A stretch of 52,530 nucleotides of DNA from an uncultured Bacteroidales bacterium (lineage in GTDB: Bacteria > Bacteroidota > Bacteroidia > Bacteroidales > UBA932): assembly GCA_947306365.1 (NCBI GenBank), contig CAMZGD010000004.1, positions 1-52,530 of the forward strand. The letters run 5' to 3'. Position numbers and translations under genes: made by a program. Shown in pieces: positions 14,112 to 21,902 of the stretch. Every line of letters begins with the position of its first letter. Within the stretch, counting starts at the first letter, position 1. Under the pieces are notes generated by a model that made no database searches, had not been told where the DNA came from, and saw nothing but the letters and a program-made list of their open reading frames with translations.

Positions 14112-15431
14112 ATGAAAAGAATCCTTATCGCACTGTCGCTGATCCTCTCCGTGACGATGGTCAGTGCTCAGCCCAAGAACGCAGCGGATGCCCTCAAGGC
14201 CATCAACAAGGCCGAAAACGCTGCCGCAGACGCCAAGAAGGCAGCCAAGCCGGCGACCTGGATCGCCCTGGCCAAGGCCTATATCGAGGCGTATGAGCAG
14301 CCTGGCAAGAACATCCTGCCGGGTACGGCGCAGCAGGAAGTCAAACTCTTCCTCAAAGACCAGCAGGTTCTCGGCACTTCCGAGAAGAAGGGCCCCGAAG
14401 GCGCCTACACCGTCGAATCCTATGCTGACAAGGACCTGTACTACAACGACAACGGCATCCTCGACTTCTTCATCGTCACCAAACCGGTAGCGGACAACCT
14501 CCTGGACAAGGCGACCGAAGCGCTCGAGAAAGCCCAGTCCGTCGACCCGAAAGGCTCCAAGACGAAGGACATCGTCGCGATGATGGACGACATCCACGAC
14601 AAGCTCGCCGGCGACGCCCTCAACGAATACCTGACCGGCAACTTCGAGAAGGCCGCAGGCCTCTTCAAGAAGGCTACCGAAGCCGCGCAGAACCCGATCC
14701 TCGGCAAGATCGACTCGGCCAACACCTACTATACGGCCCTCGTCTCCAACCTGGCCGGCAACAAGGACCAGGCGCTGGAATACTACAAGAAGTGCCTCGA
14801 CATGGGCATCTACCAGAACGGCTTCGCCTTCTCCAACCTCGCCGAGGTCTATCGCGGCCTGGGTGACAAGGACGCCTGCAAGGCCGTCCTCGAAGAAGGC
14901 TTCGTGAAGTTCCCCGAGAACAGCAACATCCTGATCGGCCTGATCAACCACTACATCGAGAACCAGGAAGACACCGGCAAGCTGTTCGAACTGCTCCACT
15001 CCGCACAGGCCCTCGACCCGAACAACGCCAGCCTCTACTATGTGGAAGCCAACGTGTTCAAGCAGCTCGGCGACACCGAGAATGCGGCCAAGCTCTATGA
15101 GAAATCCACGGAGATCGATCCGAACTACGTGTACGGACCGCTCGGCCTCGGCGCGATGTACTACGACAAGGCCATCGAAATCCAGACCAAGTCCAGCGAC
15201 CCGACGATCACTGACGCCGAGTACAACGCCCTCGTCAATGAATTCGACGAGGCCCTCGAAAAGGCCATCGCCCCGTTCGAGAAAGCCTTCGCGCTGACCG
15301 ACGACGCCGAACTCAAGGGCGCCATCGCCGAATACCTCAGGAACATCTACTTCCGTCTCCGCGACAAGAACCCCGAATACGAGGAGCTCTCGAAGAAGTA
15401 CGACGCCATCGTCAAGGGCGAGAACCAGTAA
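14112..15431 (+). CDS. periplasmic tetratricopeptide-repeat protein
   Basis: A 439-residue protein with a signal peptide (1-20, ending SAQ) and several TPR units, for example around ALEYYKKCLDMG, AFSNLAEVYRGLGD and NAAKLYEKSTEIDPN. TPR arrays are protein-protein scaffolds; the partner is unknown. It follows gyrA closely and probably shares its transcript, which ends at the strong hairpin at 15481-15516. Codon use is very GC-rich with almost uniform third-position C/G, as in a highly expressed gene. Confidence 0.8.
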   Translation: MKRILIALSLILSVTMVSAQPKNAADALKAINKAENAAADAKKAAKPATWIALAKAYIEAYEQPGKNILPGTAQQEVKLFLKDQQVLGTSEKKGPEGAYTVESYADKDLYYNDNGILDFFIVTKPVADNLLDKATEALEKAQSVDPKGSKTKDIVAMMDDIHDKLAGDALNEYLTGNFEKAAGLFKKATEAAQNPILGKIDSANTYYTALVSNLAGNKDQALEYYKKCLDMGIYQNGFAFSNLAEVYRGLGDKDACKAVLEEGFVKFPENSNILIGLINHYIENQEDTGKLFELLHSAQALDPNNASLYYVEANVFKQLGDTENAAKLYEKSTEIDPNYVYGPLGLGAMYYDKAIEIQTKSSDPTITDAEYNALVNEFDEALEKAIAPFEKAFALTDDAELKGAIAEYLRNIYFRLRDKNPEYEELSKKYDAIVKGENQ

Positions 15432-16220
15432 TCAGAAAGTAAACACTTCCGACGCGCAGCTGCGCGGAAGACAATGAAGCGACGCTCGGGAGCCCACGCT
15501 CTCGAGCGTCTTTTTTGCGCACTGGAAGGCCGCTTCCGGCGTGTTGTTGTTGGCACTCAGGTGGCAGAGATACACGTCGCGCAGGCCCTCGTGCCGGCAG
15601 CGCACCAGCAGCGAGGCCGTCTGCTCGTTGGACAGGTGCCCGTGCTGCATCAGGATGCGGCGCTTGAGCTCGGGCGGATAGGATCCCGTCATCAGCATGT
15701 CCACGTCGTAGTTCGACTCCACCACCAGGTGGTCGGCCAGCGCGGCGTAGCGGACCGCCTCGTCGGTCACCTCCCCCAGGTCGGTCATCACGGTGAAGCG
15801 CTCGCCGTCGAACGTGAAATGATAGCCAACGGTCTGCGTGGCGTCGTGCGGCACCACGAACGGCGTGATGCGCAGGCTGTCGCCCACGACCGTCTCCTCC
15901 CCTTCCGTCAGGTAGCGGATGCAGCCCTTGAGCTTTCCCGCCGTGCAGAAATGGTTGCGGAGCGCCGCCTCGAGCGTCCGGGTCAGGTAGACAGGCTTCC
16001 GGTAGCGTTCGGTGAAGGTGCCGAGGCTCTTGATGTGGTCGAAGTGGTCGTGCGTCACGAAGACGGCGTCGACCGCATCGAGCGACAGGCCGTTTTCGGC
16101 CAGCCGCTTCTTGAGGGTGCGGGCGCCGATGCCCAGGTCGATGAGGAAGGCGGTCCGGCCGTTGCCGAAATAGTAGCAGTTGCCGTTGCTTCCGCTCGAC
16201 AGGCTCAGGAACTGCACCAT
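15432..16220 (-). CDS. metallo-beta-lactamase-fold hydrolase, YycJ/WalJ type
   Basis: A 262-residue cytoplasmic protein. The zinc motif is THDHFDH, and the SSGSNGNCYY start is the signature of the YycJ/WalJ group, proposed exonuclease-like hydrolases linked to cell-wall and DNA maintenance. Its stop directly abuts the TPR stop, convergent and without a spacer. The last part of its coding sequence contains the terminator hairpin used by the opposite strand, and the C-terminal ~20 residues encoded there are unlike the family core. It lies four bases after the mtnA stop. Confidence 0.85.
   Translation of the reverse strand: MVQFLSLSSGSNGNCYYFGNGRTAFLIDLGIGARTLKKRLAENGLSLDAVDAVFVTHDHFDHIKSLGTFTERYRKPVYLTRTLEAALRNHFCTAGKLKGCIRYLTEGEETVVGDSLRITPFVVPHDATQTVGYHFTFDGERFTVMTDLGEVTDEAVRYAALADHLVVESNYDVDMLMTGSYPPELKRRILMQHGHLSNEQTASLLVRCRHEGLRDVYLCHLSANNNTPEAAFQCAKKTLESVGSRASLHCLPRSCASEVFTF
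15481..15516 (+). terminator. rho-independent terminator of gyrA-TPR
   Basis: 13-bp stem (15481-15493 with 15498-15510, one mismatch), CCAC loop, then six T. It is a textbook terminator on the plus strand, but it sits inside the 3' coding part of the convergent hydrolase gene. Confidence 0.85.
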
Positions 16221-16224
16221 CTCC

Positions 16225-17304
16225 CTACGACTCTTTCTTGAGGTTCTTGATGTCCCGGGGCTTGATGACCCCTTTCTCCGTGACGATGCCCGTGATCAGC
16301 GCCGCCGGCGTGACGTCGAAGGCCGGGTTGTAGACCTTGACGCCCTTGGGCGCCATCGGCTTGCTGTAGTACATGTCGGTGACCTCGAAGGCCGGGCGCT
16401 CCTCGATCACGATCTCGTCGCCGCTCTTGCAGGAGAGGTCGATCGTGCTCGTGGGGGCGAACACGTACATCGGCACCTTGTAGTACTTGGCGAGGATCGC
16501 CACCCCGCAGGTTCCGATCTTGTTGGCCACGTCGCCGTTGGCAGCCACGCGGTCGCAGCCGACGAACACGAAGTCGATCTTCCCCTGCGCCATCAGCGTC
16601 GCCGCCATGTTGTCGCAGACCAGCGTCACGTCGATGCCGGACTTGGTAAGCTCGTAGGCGGTCAGGCGGGCACCCTGGAGCAGCGGCCGCGTCTCGTCGC
16701 AATAGACGCGGGGCAGGAAGCCCTGCTGCTGGGCCAGGTAGATCGGGCCGAGCGCCGTTCCGAACTTCGACACGGCCAGATGGCCGGCGTTGCAGTGCGT
16801 GAGGATGCCGCAGCCTGGATGGAGCAGCGAGAAACCGAACTCGCTGATGGCCTCGCACATCTTCACGTCTTCCGCCTTGATGGCGCGCGCCTCCGCCGTG
16901 AGCGCATTGCGCATCACTTCGATGGCGTGTTTCTCCTCCGCCGTGTCCAGCCCCTGTTTCGTGGCATAGAAACAGCGTTCCATCCGGTCGAGCGCCCACA
17001 TCAGGTTGACGGCGGTCGGCCGGGAAATGTAGAGATAATGCTTCACGCGCAGGAATTCCTTCTCGAGCGCCTGGAGCGAACGGGTGCGGAACCGGTTGAC
17101 GCACATCGCCAGGCCGAAGGCCGCCGCGATGCCGATGGCCGGCGCGCCGCGCACCTTGAGCCGGGTGATCGCATAGAAGATCTGTTCCGCCGTATCCAGG
17201 TGGAGGAACTTCTCCTGGTTGGGCAGCTGCGTCTGGTCGAGGATCACGACCTCCCGCCCGTTGGGGCTGAGTTCGACGGAATCGTAGGGAAAGATGCTTT
17301 TCAC
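16225..17304 (-). CDS. mtnA: S-methyl-5-thioribose-1-phosphate isomerase
   Basis: Recognised by the eIF2B-like fold motifs: RGAPAIGIAAAFGLA, the catalytic cysteine in THCNAG and the catalytic aspartate in VGCDRVAANGD followed by NKIGTCG. It converts 5-methylthioribose 1-phosphate to the ribulose form in methionine salvage. I prefer the GTG at 17304, two bases after the upstream stop and matching the family N-terminus (KSIF, then VVILDQTQLP). An in-frame ATG at 17343 would overlap the upstream gene by 37 bases and add 13 atypical residues. It is the third step in a leftward deaminase-phosphorylase-isomerase set. Confidence 0.92.
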   Translation of the reverse strand: MKSIFPYDSVELSPNGREVVILDQTQLPNQEKFLHLDTAEQIFYAITRLKVRGAPAIGIAAAFGLAMCVNRFRTRSLQALEKEFLRVKHYLYISRPTAVNLMWALDRMERCFYATKQGLDTAEEKHAIEVMRNALTAEARAIKAEDVKMCEAISEFGFSLLHPGCGILTHCNAGHLAVSKFGTALGPIYLAQQQGFLPRVYCDETRPLLQGARLTAYELTKSGIDVTLVCDNMAATLMAQGKIDFVFVGCDRVAANGDVANKIGTCGVAILAKYYKVPMYVFAPTSTIDLSCKSGDEIVIEERPAFEVTDMYYSKPMAPKGVKVYNPAFDVTPAALITGIVTEKGVIKPRDIKNLKKES

Positions 17305-17306
17305 GG

Positions 17307-18134
17307 TCAGAGGCTTTCTATCAGTTTCCGGAAGATCGTGCACATCCGGTCGGCGGCGGCATCGGCCGCACGGACCACGTCGTCGCCGTCGTTGAGCACC
17401 GTACTGGCGTTGTCGATGTTGGATACGTTGGTGATGACCGACATCCCGAACACCGGAATGCCGCAGTGGCGCGCCACCAGCACCTCGGGCACGGTGGACA
17501 TGCCCACGGCGTCAGCGCCGATGCAGCGGTAGAAGCGCACTTCGGCCGGCGTCTCGTAGGACGGGCCCGTATTGCCCAGATAGACGCCCTTCCGCACGGG
17601 GATCTTCGCTTTCTTCGCGATTTTCTCGGCCCGGGCGATCAGGTCCAGGTCGTAGGCCGCCGTCATATCGGGGAACCGGTCGCCGAACTCGGCAAAGTTG
17701 GGGCCGATGAGCGGGTTGGGCAGCAGGTTGATGTGGTCTCGGATGATCATCAGGTCGCCCACCTGGAACGACGGGTTCAGGCCGCCGGCCGCATTGGAGA
17801 CCAGCAGCGTCTTGATGCCCAGCGCCGCCATCACGCGGATCGGCAGCGTCACCTGCTCCATCGCATAGCCTTCATAGTAGTGGAAGCGGCCCTGCATCGC
17901 GCAGACATATTTGCCGGCGAGGCGGCCGAAGATGAAATTCCCCTTGTGGCCGATCGCGGTCGATTTCACGAAATGGGGAATCCGCGCAAACGGAATCACG
18001 GCCTCGGCCTCGATGGCGTCGCCCAGCTTGCCCAGGCCGCTGCCCAGCACGATGCCGGCTTCCGGGGTCCTGCCGCCGATGCTTTCGCTGATGAAAGCCG
18101 CCGCTTCTCGGATCTTTTTGACTCTACTGTCCAT
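17307..18134 (-). CDS. trimeric purine nucleoside phosphorylase (6-oxopurine type)
   Basis: A 275-residue phosphorylase with the family blocks GSGLG (31-35), NAAGGLN (114-120), GPSYETPAE (190-198, Glu194) and GMSTVPE (211-217). In this fold one residue after the last strand separates 6-oxopurine enzymes (Asn) from MTA/adenosine phosphorylases (Asp). Here it is Asn236 in SVITN, so inosine, guanosine or methylthioinosine is expected rather than MTA. That fits its place between an MTA/SAH deaminase and mtnA: the deaminase would make methylthioinosine, and this enzyme would release hypoxanthine and methylthioribose 1-phosphate. General purine salvage remains possible. Confidence 0.88.
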   Translation of the reverse strand: MDSRVKKIREAAAFISESIGGRTPEAGIVLGSGLGKLGDAIEAEAVIPFARIPHFVKSTAIGHKGNFIFGRLAGKYVCAMQGRFHYYEGYAMEQVTLPIRVMAALGIKTLLVSNAAGGLNPSFQVGDLMIIRDHINLLPNPLIGPNFAEFGDRFPDMTAAYDLDLIARAEKIAKKAKIPVRKGVYLGNTGPSYETPAEVRFYRCIGADAVGMSTVPEVLVARHCGIPVFGMSVITNVSNIDNASTVLNDGDDVVRAADAAADRMCTIFRKLIESL

Positions 18135-18135
18135 A

Positions 18136-19395
18136 TCATTGCTCTTTATTGATTCTACGGGCGGTCTCCTCGGCCTTTTCGAGGATCTCGCGTTCGCCGG
18201 GCACCCGGCGTCCCTCCATCACCACGCGACCGTCCACGATCACCGTGTCGAAGCAGGAACTGTTGGCCGAGAGGATCAGGTTGCCGATGAAATTGGCGCT
18301 CGGCACGAAGGCCTCGGAGCACGTATCCACCAGCACCAGGTCGGCCAGCGCGCCTTCGGCGACCCGGCCGGCGTCGATGCCCAGCGCCCGGGCGGCGTTC
18401 ACCGTGGCGACGTCCATCAGCTCGTCGAGCGGCATCGCGGACGGATCTTCCCGCCAGGCTTTCTGCAGCAGCGCCATCGTCTTCATGCTCTCGCGGATGT
18501 CGAGGTTGTTCGACGAGGCGGCGCCGTCCGTCCCGATGCAGACGTTCGCGCCCGCATCGCGCAGCTCGTTGTATTTGAACCGGTAGCCCGATGCGAGCTT
18601 CAGGTTCGAGTTGATGTTGTGGACGACCGTCGTCCCGGTGCCGCCGAGCAGTTCGACATCGTGGTCGTCGAGCCACAGGCCGTGCGCCAGCACCGTCTGC
18701 GGCCCGAGCAGGCCCAGCCGGTTGAAATGCTGTGCGGGCGTGAGGCTCATCTGGATGACGTCTTCCTGCGTCTCCGACAGCGTCTCGGCCAGATGCGCCG
18801 TGAACACCAGGTCGTGGTCGCGGGCGAACATCCCGGCCCGCAGCATCGTCGCCTCCGACGTCGTGTAGTCGGCGTGGACCGCGACGCAGAACTGCAGCCG
18901 CGAGGGCCACTGCCGGGACTGCGCATAGACCGCTTCACATTCCGCATACTGCTTCTCCGCCTTGTCGTGGTCGAAGTTGTCCAGGAAATTGTAGGAGATG
19001 AAGGCGCGGATGCCCATCTCCTCCGCGGCGCGGGCGATCGCCGGCGTCATCCAGTACATGTCGAGGAAGCAGGTGGTGCCGGTCTTGAGCATCTCGAGGA
19101 TGGCCAGTTTCGCGCCCCAGTAGACGGCGTCTTCGTCGAGACGCGCCTCCACGGCCCACACCCGGTCGAGCCAGGCCTTCAGCGGCACGTCTTCGTAGCA
19201 GCTGCGCAGCAGCGTCATCGCCGAATGGGTGTGCATGTTGACCAGGCCCGGGATCACGGCTTTTCCGGTGCCGTCAATCACCCGGTCGGCCGTCGCGCCC
19301 TCCGTGCGCCCGATGCGGGCGATGCGGTTGCCTTCGACGAAGATGTCCGTCGTCCGCCCGTCGAGCTGTACGTTCCTGATGAGCAGTGTACCCAT
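18136..19395 (-). CDS. mtaD: amidohydrolase, 5-methylthioadenosine/S-adenosylhomocysteine deaminase type
   Basis: About 419 residues of the cytosine-deaminase-like amidohydrolase family. Metal and catalytic residues are seen in [21 protein letters not shown] and [11 protein letters not shown]. The pattern fits MTA/SAH deaminases, which turn the 6-amino purine into the inosine form. The open frame extends upstream to 19605, but family homology starts at [10 protein letters not shown], so I used the ATG at 19395; the upstream part overlaps the divergent small gene and has no family features. One base separates its stop from the phosphorylase start, which argues for one pathway unit with the next two genes. 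Confidence 0.88.
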   Translation of the reverse strand: MGTLLIRNVQLDGRTTDIFVEGNRIARIGRTEGATADRVIDGTGKAVIPGLVNMHTHSAMTLLRSCYEDVPLKAWLDRVWAVEARLDEDAVYWGAKLAILEMLKTGTTCFLDMYWMTPAIARAAEEMGIRAFISYNFLDNFDHDKAEKQYAECEAVYAQSRQWPSRLQFCVAVHADYTTSEATMLRAGMFARDHDLVFTAHLAETLSETQEDVIQMSLTPAQHFNRLGLLGPQTVLAHGLWLDDHDVELLGGTGTTVVHNINSNLKLASGYRFKYNELRDAGANVCIGTDGAASSNNLDIRESMKTMALLQKAWREDPSAMPLDELMDVATVNAARALGIDAGRVAEGALADLVLVDTCSEAFVPSANFIGNLILSANSSCFDTVIVDGRVVMEGRRVPGEREILEKAEETARRINKEQ

Positions 19396-19455
19396 TGCCG
19401 CTGGCTTTAATTGAGCAATTTTAACAAAAAATCTGCAATTTTCCAAGAAACGGGG

Positions 19456-19463
19456 TATCTTTG
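19456..19463 (+). promoter_or_regulatory. -7 element for the small membrane protein/NlpC operon
   Basis: TATCTTTG, an exact TAnnTTTG match, 17 bases before the ATG at 19481. The -33 position reads CTG rather than TTG, so the promoter may be moderate. Confidence 0.6.
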
Positions 19464-19480
19464 CAGGAAACGGCAGTACG

Positions 19481-19636
19481 ATGTTCCAACGAATCAAAAC
19501 CTGGTATGCAGCCCAGACCGACACGACCAAGGCCCTCCTCTGGATCGGCCTCGTCGCCCTCATCGGCATCCTCCTCCGCTGGGACGCCGTAATCGCCGGC
19601 ATCAAGCACGGATTCCACTTCTATTCGGGGAAATGA
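19481..19636 (+). CDS. small single-pass membrane protein, 51 residues
   Basis: A short gene with a good promoter 17 bases upstream. The product has a basic, amphipathic N-terminus (MFQRIKTWYAAQ), one hydrophobic segment at about residues 18-32 (KALLWIGLVALIGILL), then a conserved-looking RWDAVIAGI stretch and an aromatic tail. Its stop codon overlaps the ATG of the NlpC/P60 gene (ATGA), strongly supporting real translation and coupling. I do not recognise a named family. A role next to a cell-wall hydrolase in the envelope is possible but not shown. Confidence 0.65.
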   Translation: MFQRIKTWYAAQTDTTKALLWIGLVALIGILLRWDAVIAGIKHGFHFYSGK

Positions 19637-20787
19637 CGATGAGACGACGCCTGCTGCTCCTTGCCCTTGCACTCCCGGCCTTCATCGGAACGCCGGCCGC
19701 GGCGAACGCGCTGCCGGCGGCCCTCGACACGAGTGAAGTTGAGCTCACGGCCCACGAACTCGCCGACAAGATCGTCGACTACGCCTCCACCTTCCTCGGC
19801 ACCCCCTACCGCTACGGCGCCAACGGCCCGAAACGCTTCGACTGCACCGGCTACACCCGCTACGTGTTCCATCACTTCGGCTTCTTCAACCTGAGCCGCT
19901 CGGCGAAAGACCAGGCCCGCGACGGCCGCGAAGTGGACATCTCCGACTTCCGCAACCTGCAGAAAGGAGACATCCTGCTGCTGGGAAGCCGCCGCAATCC
20001 CAAGGTAGTCGGCCACGTGGGTATTTTCACGGGTCTGGACACCGCACGCAACGACCCGAAATTCATCCACGCGTCCAACCACGGCGTCCGCAACAGCAGC
20101 ATCTATACCGAAAGCTACTACGCCAACCGCCTGCTGGGCGCCCGCCGCATCCTGCCCGATTTCGAAGACTACGACGTGGTCTTCGACAGCACGGCCGTCT
20201 ATGCCTTCGAGCCGGAAATCGGCGCCCGCATCGCGCCGGACAGCCTGGTGCTGGCCAGCGGCGACCGCCGTATCGTCCTGTTCGAGAACGGGAAATGGGC
20301 CCTCGTGGCCGAAGACGGAACGCTGGTCATCCCCAAAGCCGGCGGCCGCATCATCCTCACCGGCGACGGCAACTGGGCCCCGGTGCGCGAAGCGAAGGTC
20401 ACCATCCCGACCTCCGCCCTCAAGCCCGATCCGCGCGACCTCGCCCCGGACGACGAGCCCGCGAAGGGCAAGGCCGGCAGTGGAACGGAGGGAACTACCG
20501 ATAGCGGATCGGCGGGAGCCGGCGGAACGGCGGGGACCACTGGTGGCGGAACGGCGGGGGCCGGCGGGTCCGGTGCTGTCGCCGCAGGTGGCGATACGAC
20601 CGCAACCGATCAGGCACAGCCATCGGCCGCCGCCCAGCCCGAGCAAGTCTATCACACCGTCAAGAAAGGCGACACCCTCTACAAGATCGCCCGCGACCAT
20701 CACACCACCGTCGCCAAACTCTGCCAGCTCAACGGCATCACCTCCTCCACCATCCTCAAAATCGGCCGGAAACTGCGGGTGAAGTAG
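19633..20787 (+). CDS. NlpC/P60 cell-wall endopeptidase with C-terminal LysM
   Basis: A 384-residue exported protein. Residues 1-25 are a signal peptide. The NlpC/P60 papain-like domain (about 40-165) has Cys71 in RFDCTGYTRYVF and His128 in VGHVGIF, with His146 or His150 as the third polar residue. A middle segment is followed by a long Gly/Ala/Thr linker with GTAG- and GGTAG-like repeats (about 285-325), then a LysM motif at the end (TVKKGDTLYKIA to IGRKLRVK) for peptidoglycan binding. It likely cuts peptide stems of peptidoglycan. Starts at 19633 and 19639 are both possible; 19633 gives the ATGA overlap. Confidence 0.88.
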   Translation: MTMRRRLLLLALALPAFIGTPAAANALPAALDTSEVELTAHELADKIVDYASTFLGTPYRYGANGPKRFDCTGYTRYVFHHFGFFNLSRSAKDQARDGREVDISDFRNLQKGDILLLGSRRNPKVVGHVGIFTGLDTARNDPKFIHASNHGVRNSSIYTESYYANRLLGARRILPDFEDYDVVFDSTAVYAFEPEIGARIAPDSLVLASGDRRIVLFENGKWALVAEDGTLVIPKAGGRIILTGDGNWAPVREAKVTIPTSALKPDPRDLAPDDEPAKGKAGSGTEGTTDSGSAGAGGTAGTTGGGTAGAGGSGAVAAGGDTTATDQAQPSAAAQPEQVYHTVKKGDTLYKIARDHHTTVAKLCQLNGITSSTILKIGRKLRVK

Positions 20788-20846
20788 CCGCACCCTGTGC
20801 ATATCCCCCACTCTTTGAGTATGAGAGCGTCATCAACGCGCTCGCC

Positions 20847-20925
20847 GGCCACGGATTGGGCCGAAAGCGTGGCCCAGCGGGGGCATATACTGGAGTGGGC
20901 CACCGTTTGCTGCCAATCCGTGGCC
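20847..20925. repeat. nested inverted repeat between convergent genes
   Basis: Outer perfect 13-bp arms GGCCACGGATTGG (20847-20859) and CCAATCCGTGGCC (20913-20925). Inside them are a second perfect 8-bp pair GTGGCCCA (20869-20876) and TGGGCCAC (20896-20903), separated by a symmetric 9/9 internal loop and a 19-base apical loop. There is no T-tract, so it is not a plain terminator. The 212-base gap between the NlpC stop and the glycohydrolase stop has no convincing gene. Confidence 0.8.
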
Positions 20926-20999
20926 CACGACCGAATATCCTCTCCGTCGATCAGCGTCTCATCGGAACAATTCATCGAGATGCGGCTGGAGCCAGCTCC

Positions 21000-21899
21000 C
21001 TAAACCGGAACGGCCGCAGTCGTGCCGTAGGCCGTTTCTTTCCGCATTGCGTCGAGAATCTGATAGAAGACCTCCGGAAGATTGCGGGTTACGCGCTGCG
21101 CAATCGCTTCGGGCACGCCGCCGTAGAATGCCTCTGCGATGCCACCGGTGATGCACGCCAGCGTATCGCTGTCGCCGCCCAGGGAGACGGCCTTACGGAT
21201 GGCGTCTTCGAAATCCGTTGAATCCAGAAAGGCGATGATGGCTTGCGGGACCGTGCCCTGGCAGCTGGAATCCCAGTGATAGATGGGATGCCAATACTCC
21301 CAGGTTTTGTGAAGATCATAGCCGTAAGTCTTTTCGATGTAATCACGGATTTCTTCCTTTGTTTTGCCCGTCCTGGCAAGGAAGATGGCGGCGGCCGTCG
21401 CCTGCGCGCCCTTGATGCCTTCCGGATGGTTGTGCGTGACGGCCGCCGAGATGCCGGCGACGCGCTCCGTCTCCTCGAGCGTATCGAAGAACCATCCGAC
21501 CGCACTCACGCGCATGGCCGATCCGTTGCCCCAGGAATTGTAGGGACGACGTCCTGTTTTGGACTCGTATGGAGAAACCGTATCCGGCCAGTTGCCCTCC
21601 GGGGCGAACAGCCACTGATAGAACATCCCGCCATAATCGCCCATCGGACAGGGAAACTCTTCCCCAAACTTCACCACCGCATCCTCGAGCCCCTGATAAC
21701 TGAGATCTTTGTCATTGAGAAGCCACCAGGCCACAGCCATCGTCATGATGCTGTCATCGGTATAATTACTCCATTCGTCGAACAGAGGGAAATCGTAATC
21801 TTTTGTGTTGTTGAACTCATAGGTCGAGCCTATGGTGTCTCCTGCCAATGCGCCTGTCATATTCGGTTGTTTTTTCGATGGTGAATCAAAGATAGTCAT
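21000..21899 (-). CDS. ADP-ribosylglycohydrolase (DraG/ARH type)
   Basis: A 299-residue all-helical hydrolase. The two metal-site motifs are present: TDDS at 47-50 and GGDSDTLA at 241-248 (Asp243, Asp245, Thr246). Such enzymes remove ADP-ribose from protein side chains, nucleic acids or small molecules. The gene starts four bases after the stop of the von Willebrand/macro-like gene, so the two are in one operon divergent from an NrtR-type regulator. This context suggests reversal or processing of ADP-ribosylation, or ADP-ribose recycling for NAD. The natural substrate is unknown. Confidence 0.9.
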   Translation of the reverse strand: MTIFDSPSKKQPNMTGALAGDTIGSTYEFNNTKDYDFPLFDEWSNYTDDSIMTMAVAWWLLNDKDLSYQGLEDAVVKFGEEFPCPMGDYGGMFYQWLFAPEGNWPDTVSPYESKTGRRPYNSWGNGSAMRVSAVGWFFDTLEETERVAGISAAVTHNHPEGIKGAQATAAAIFLARTGKTKEEIRDYIEKTYGYDLHKTWEYWHPIYHWDSSCQGTVPQAIIAFLDSTDFEDAIRKAVSLGGDSDTLACITGGIAEAFYGGVPEAIAQRVTRNLPEVFYQILDAMRKETAYGTTAAVPV

Positions 21900-21902
21900 T
21901 TT

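Noticed and set aside
19396-19605. 70-residue N-terminal extension of the deaminase
   Set aside because: It would cross the promoter and coding region of the divergent small gene and has no amidohydrolase similarity; the ATG at 19395 fits the family start.
20788-20999. Short frames in the gap between the NlpC and glycohydrolase genes
   Set aside because: The apparent amino-acid repeats on both strands are produced by the nested palindrome; there is no promoter or known motif.
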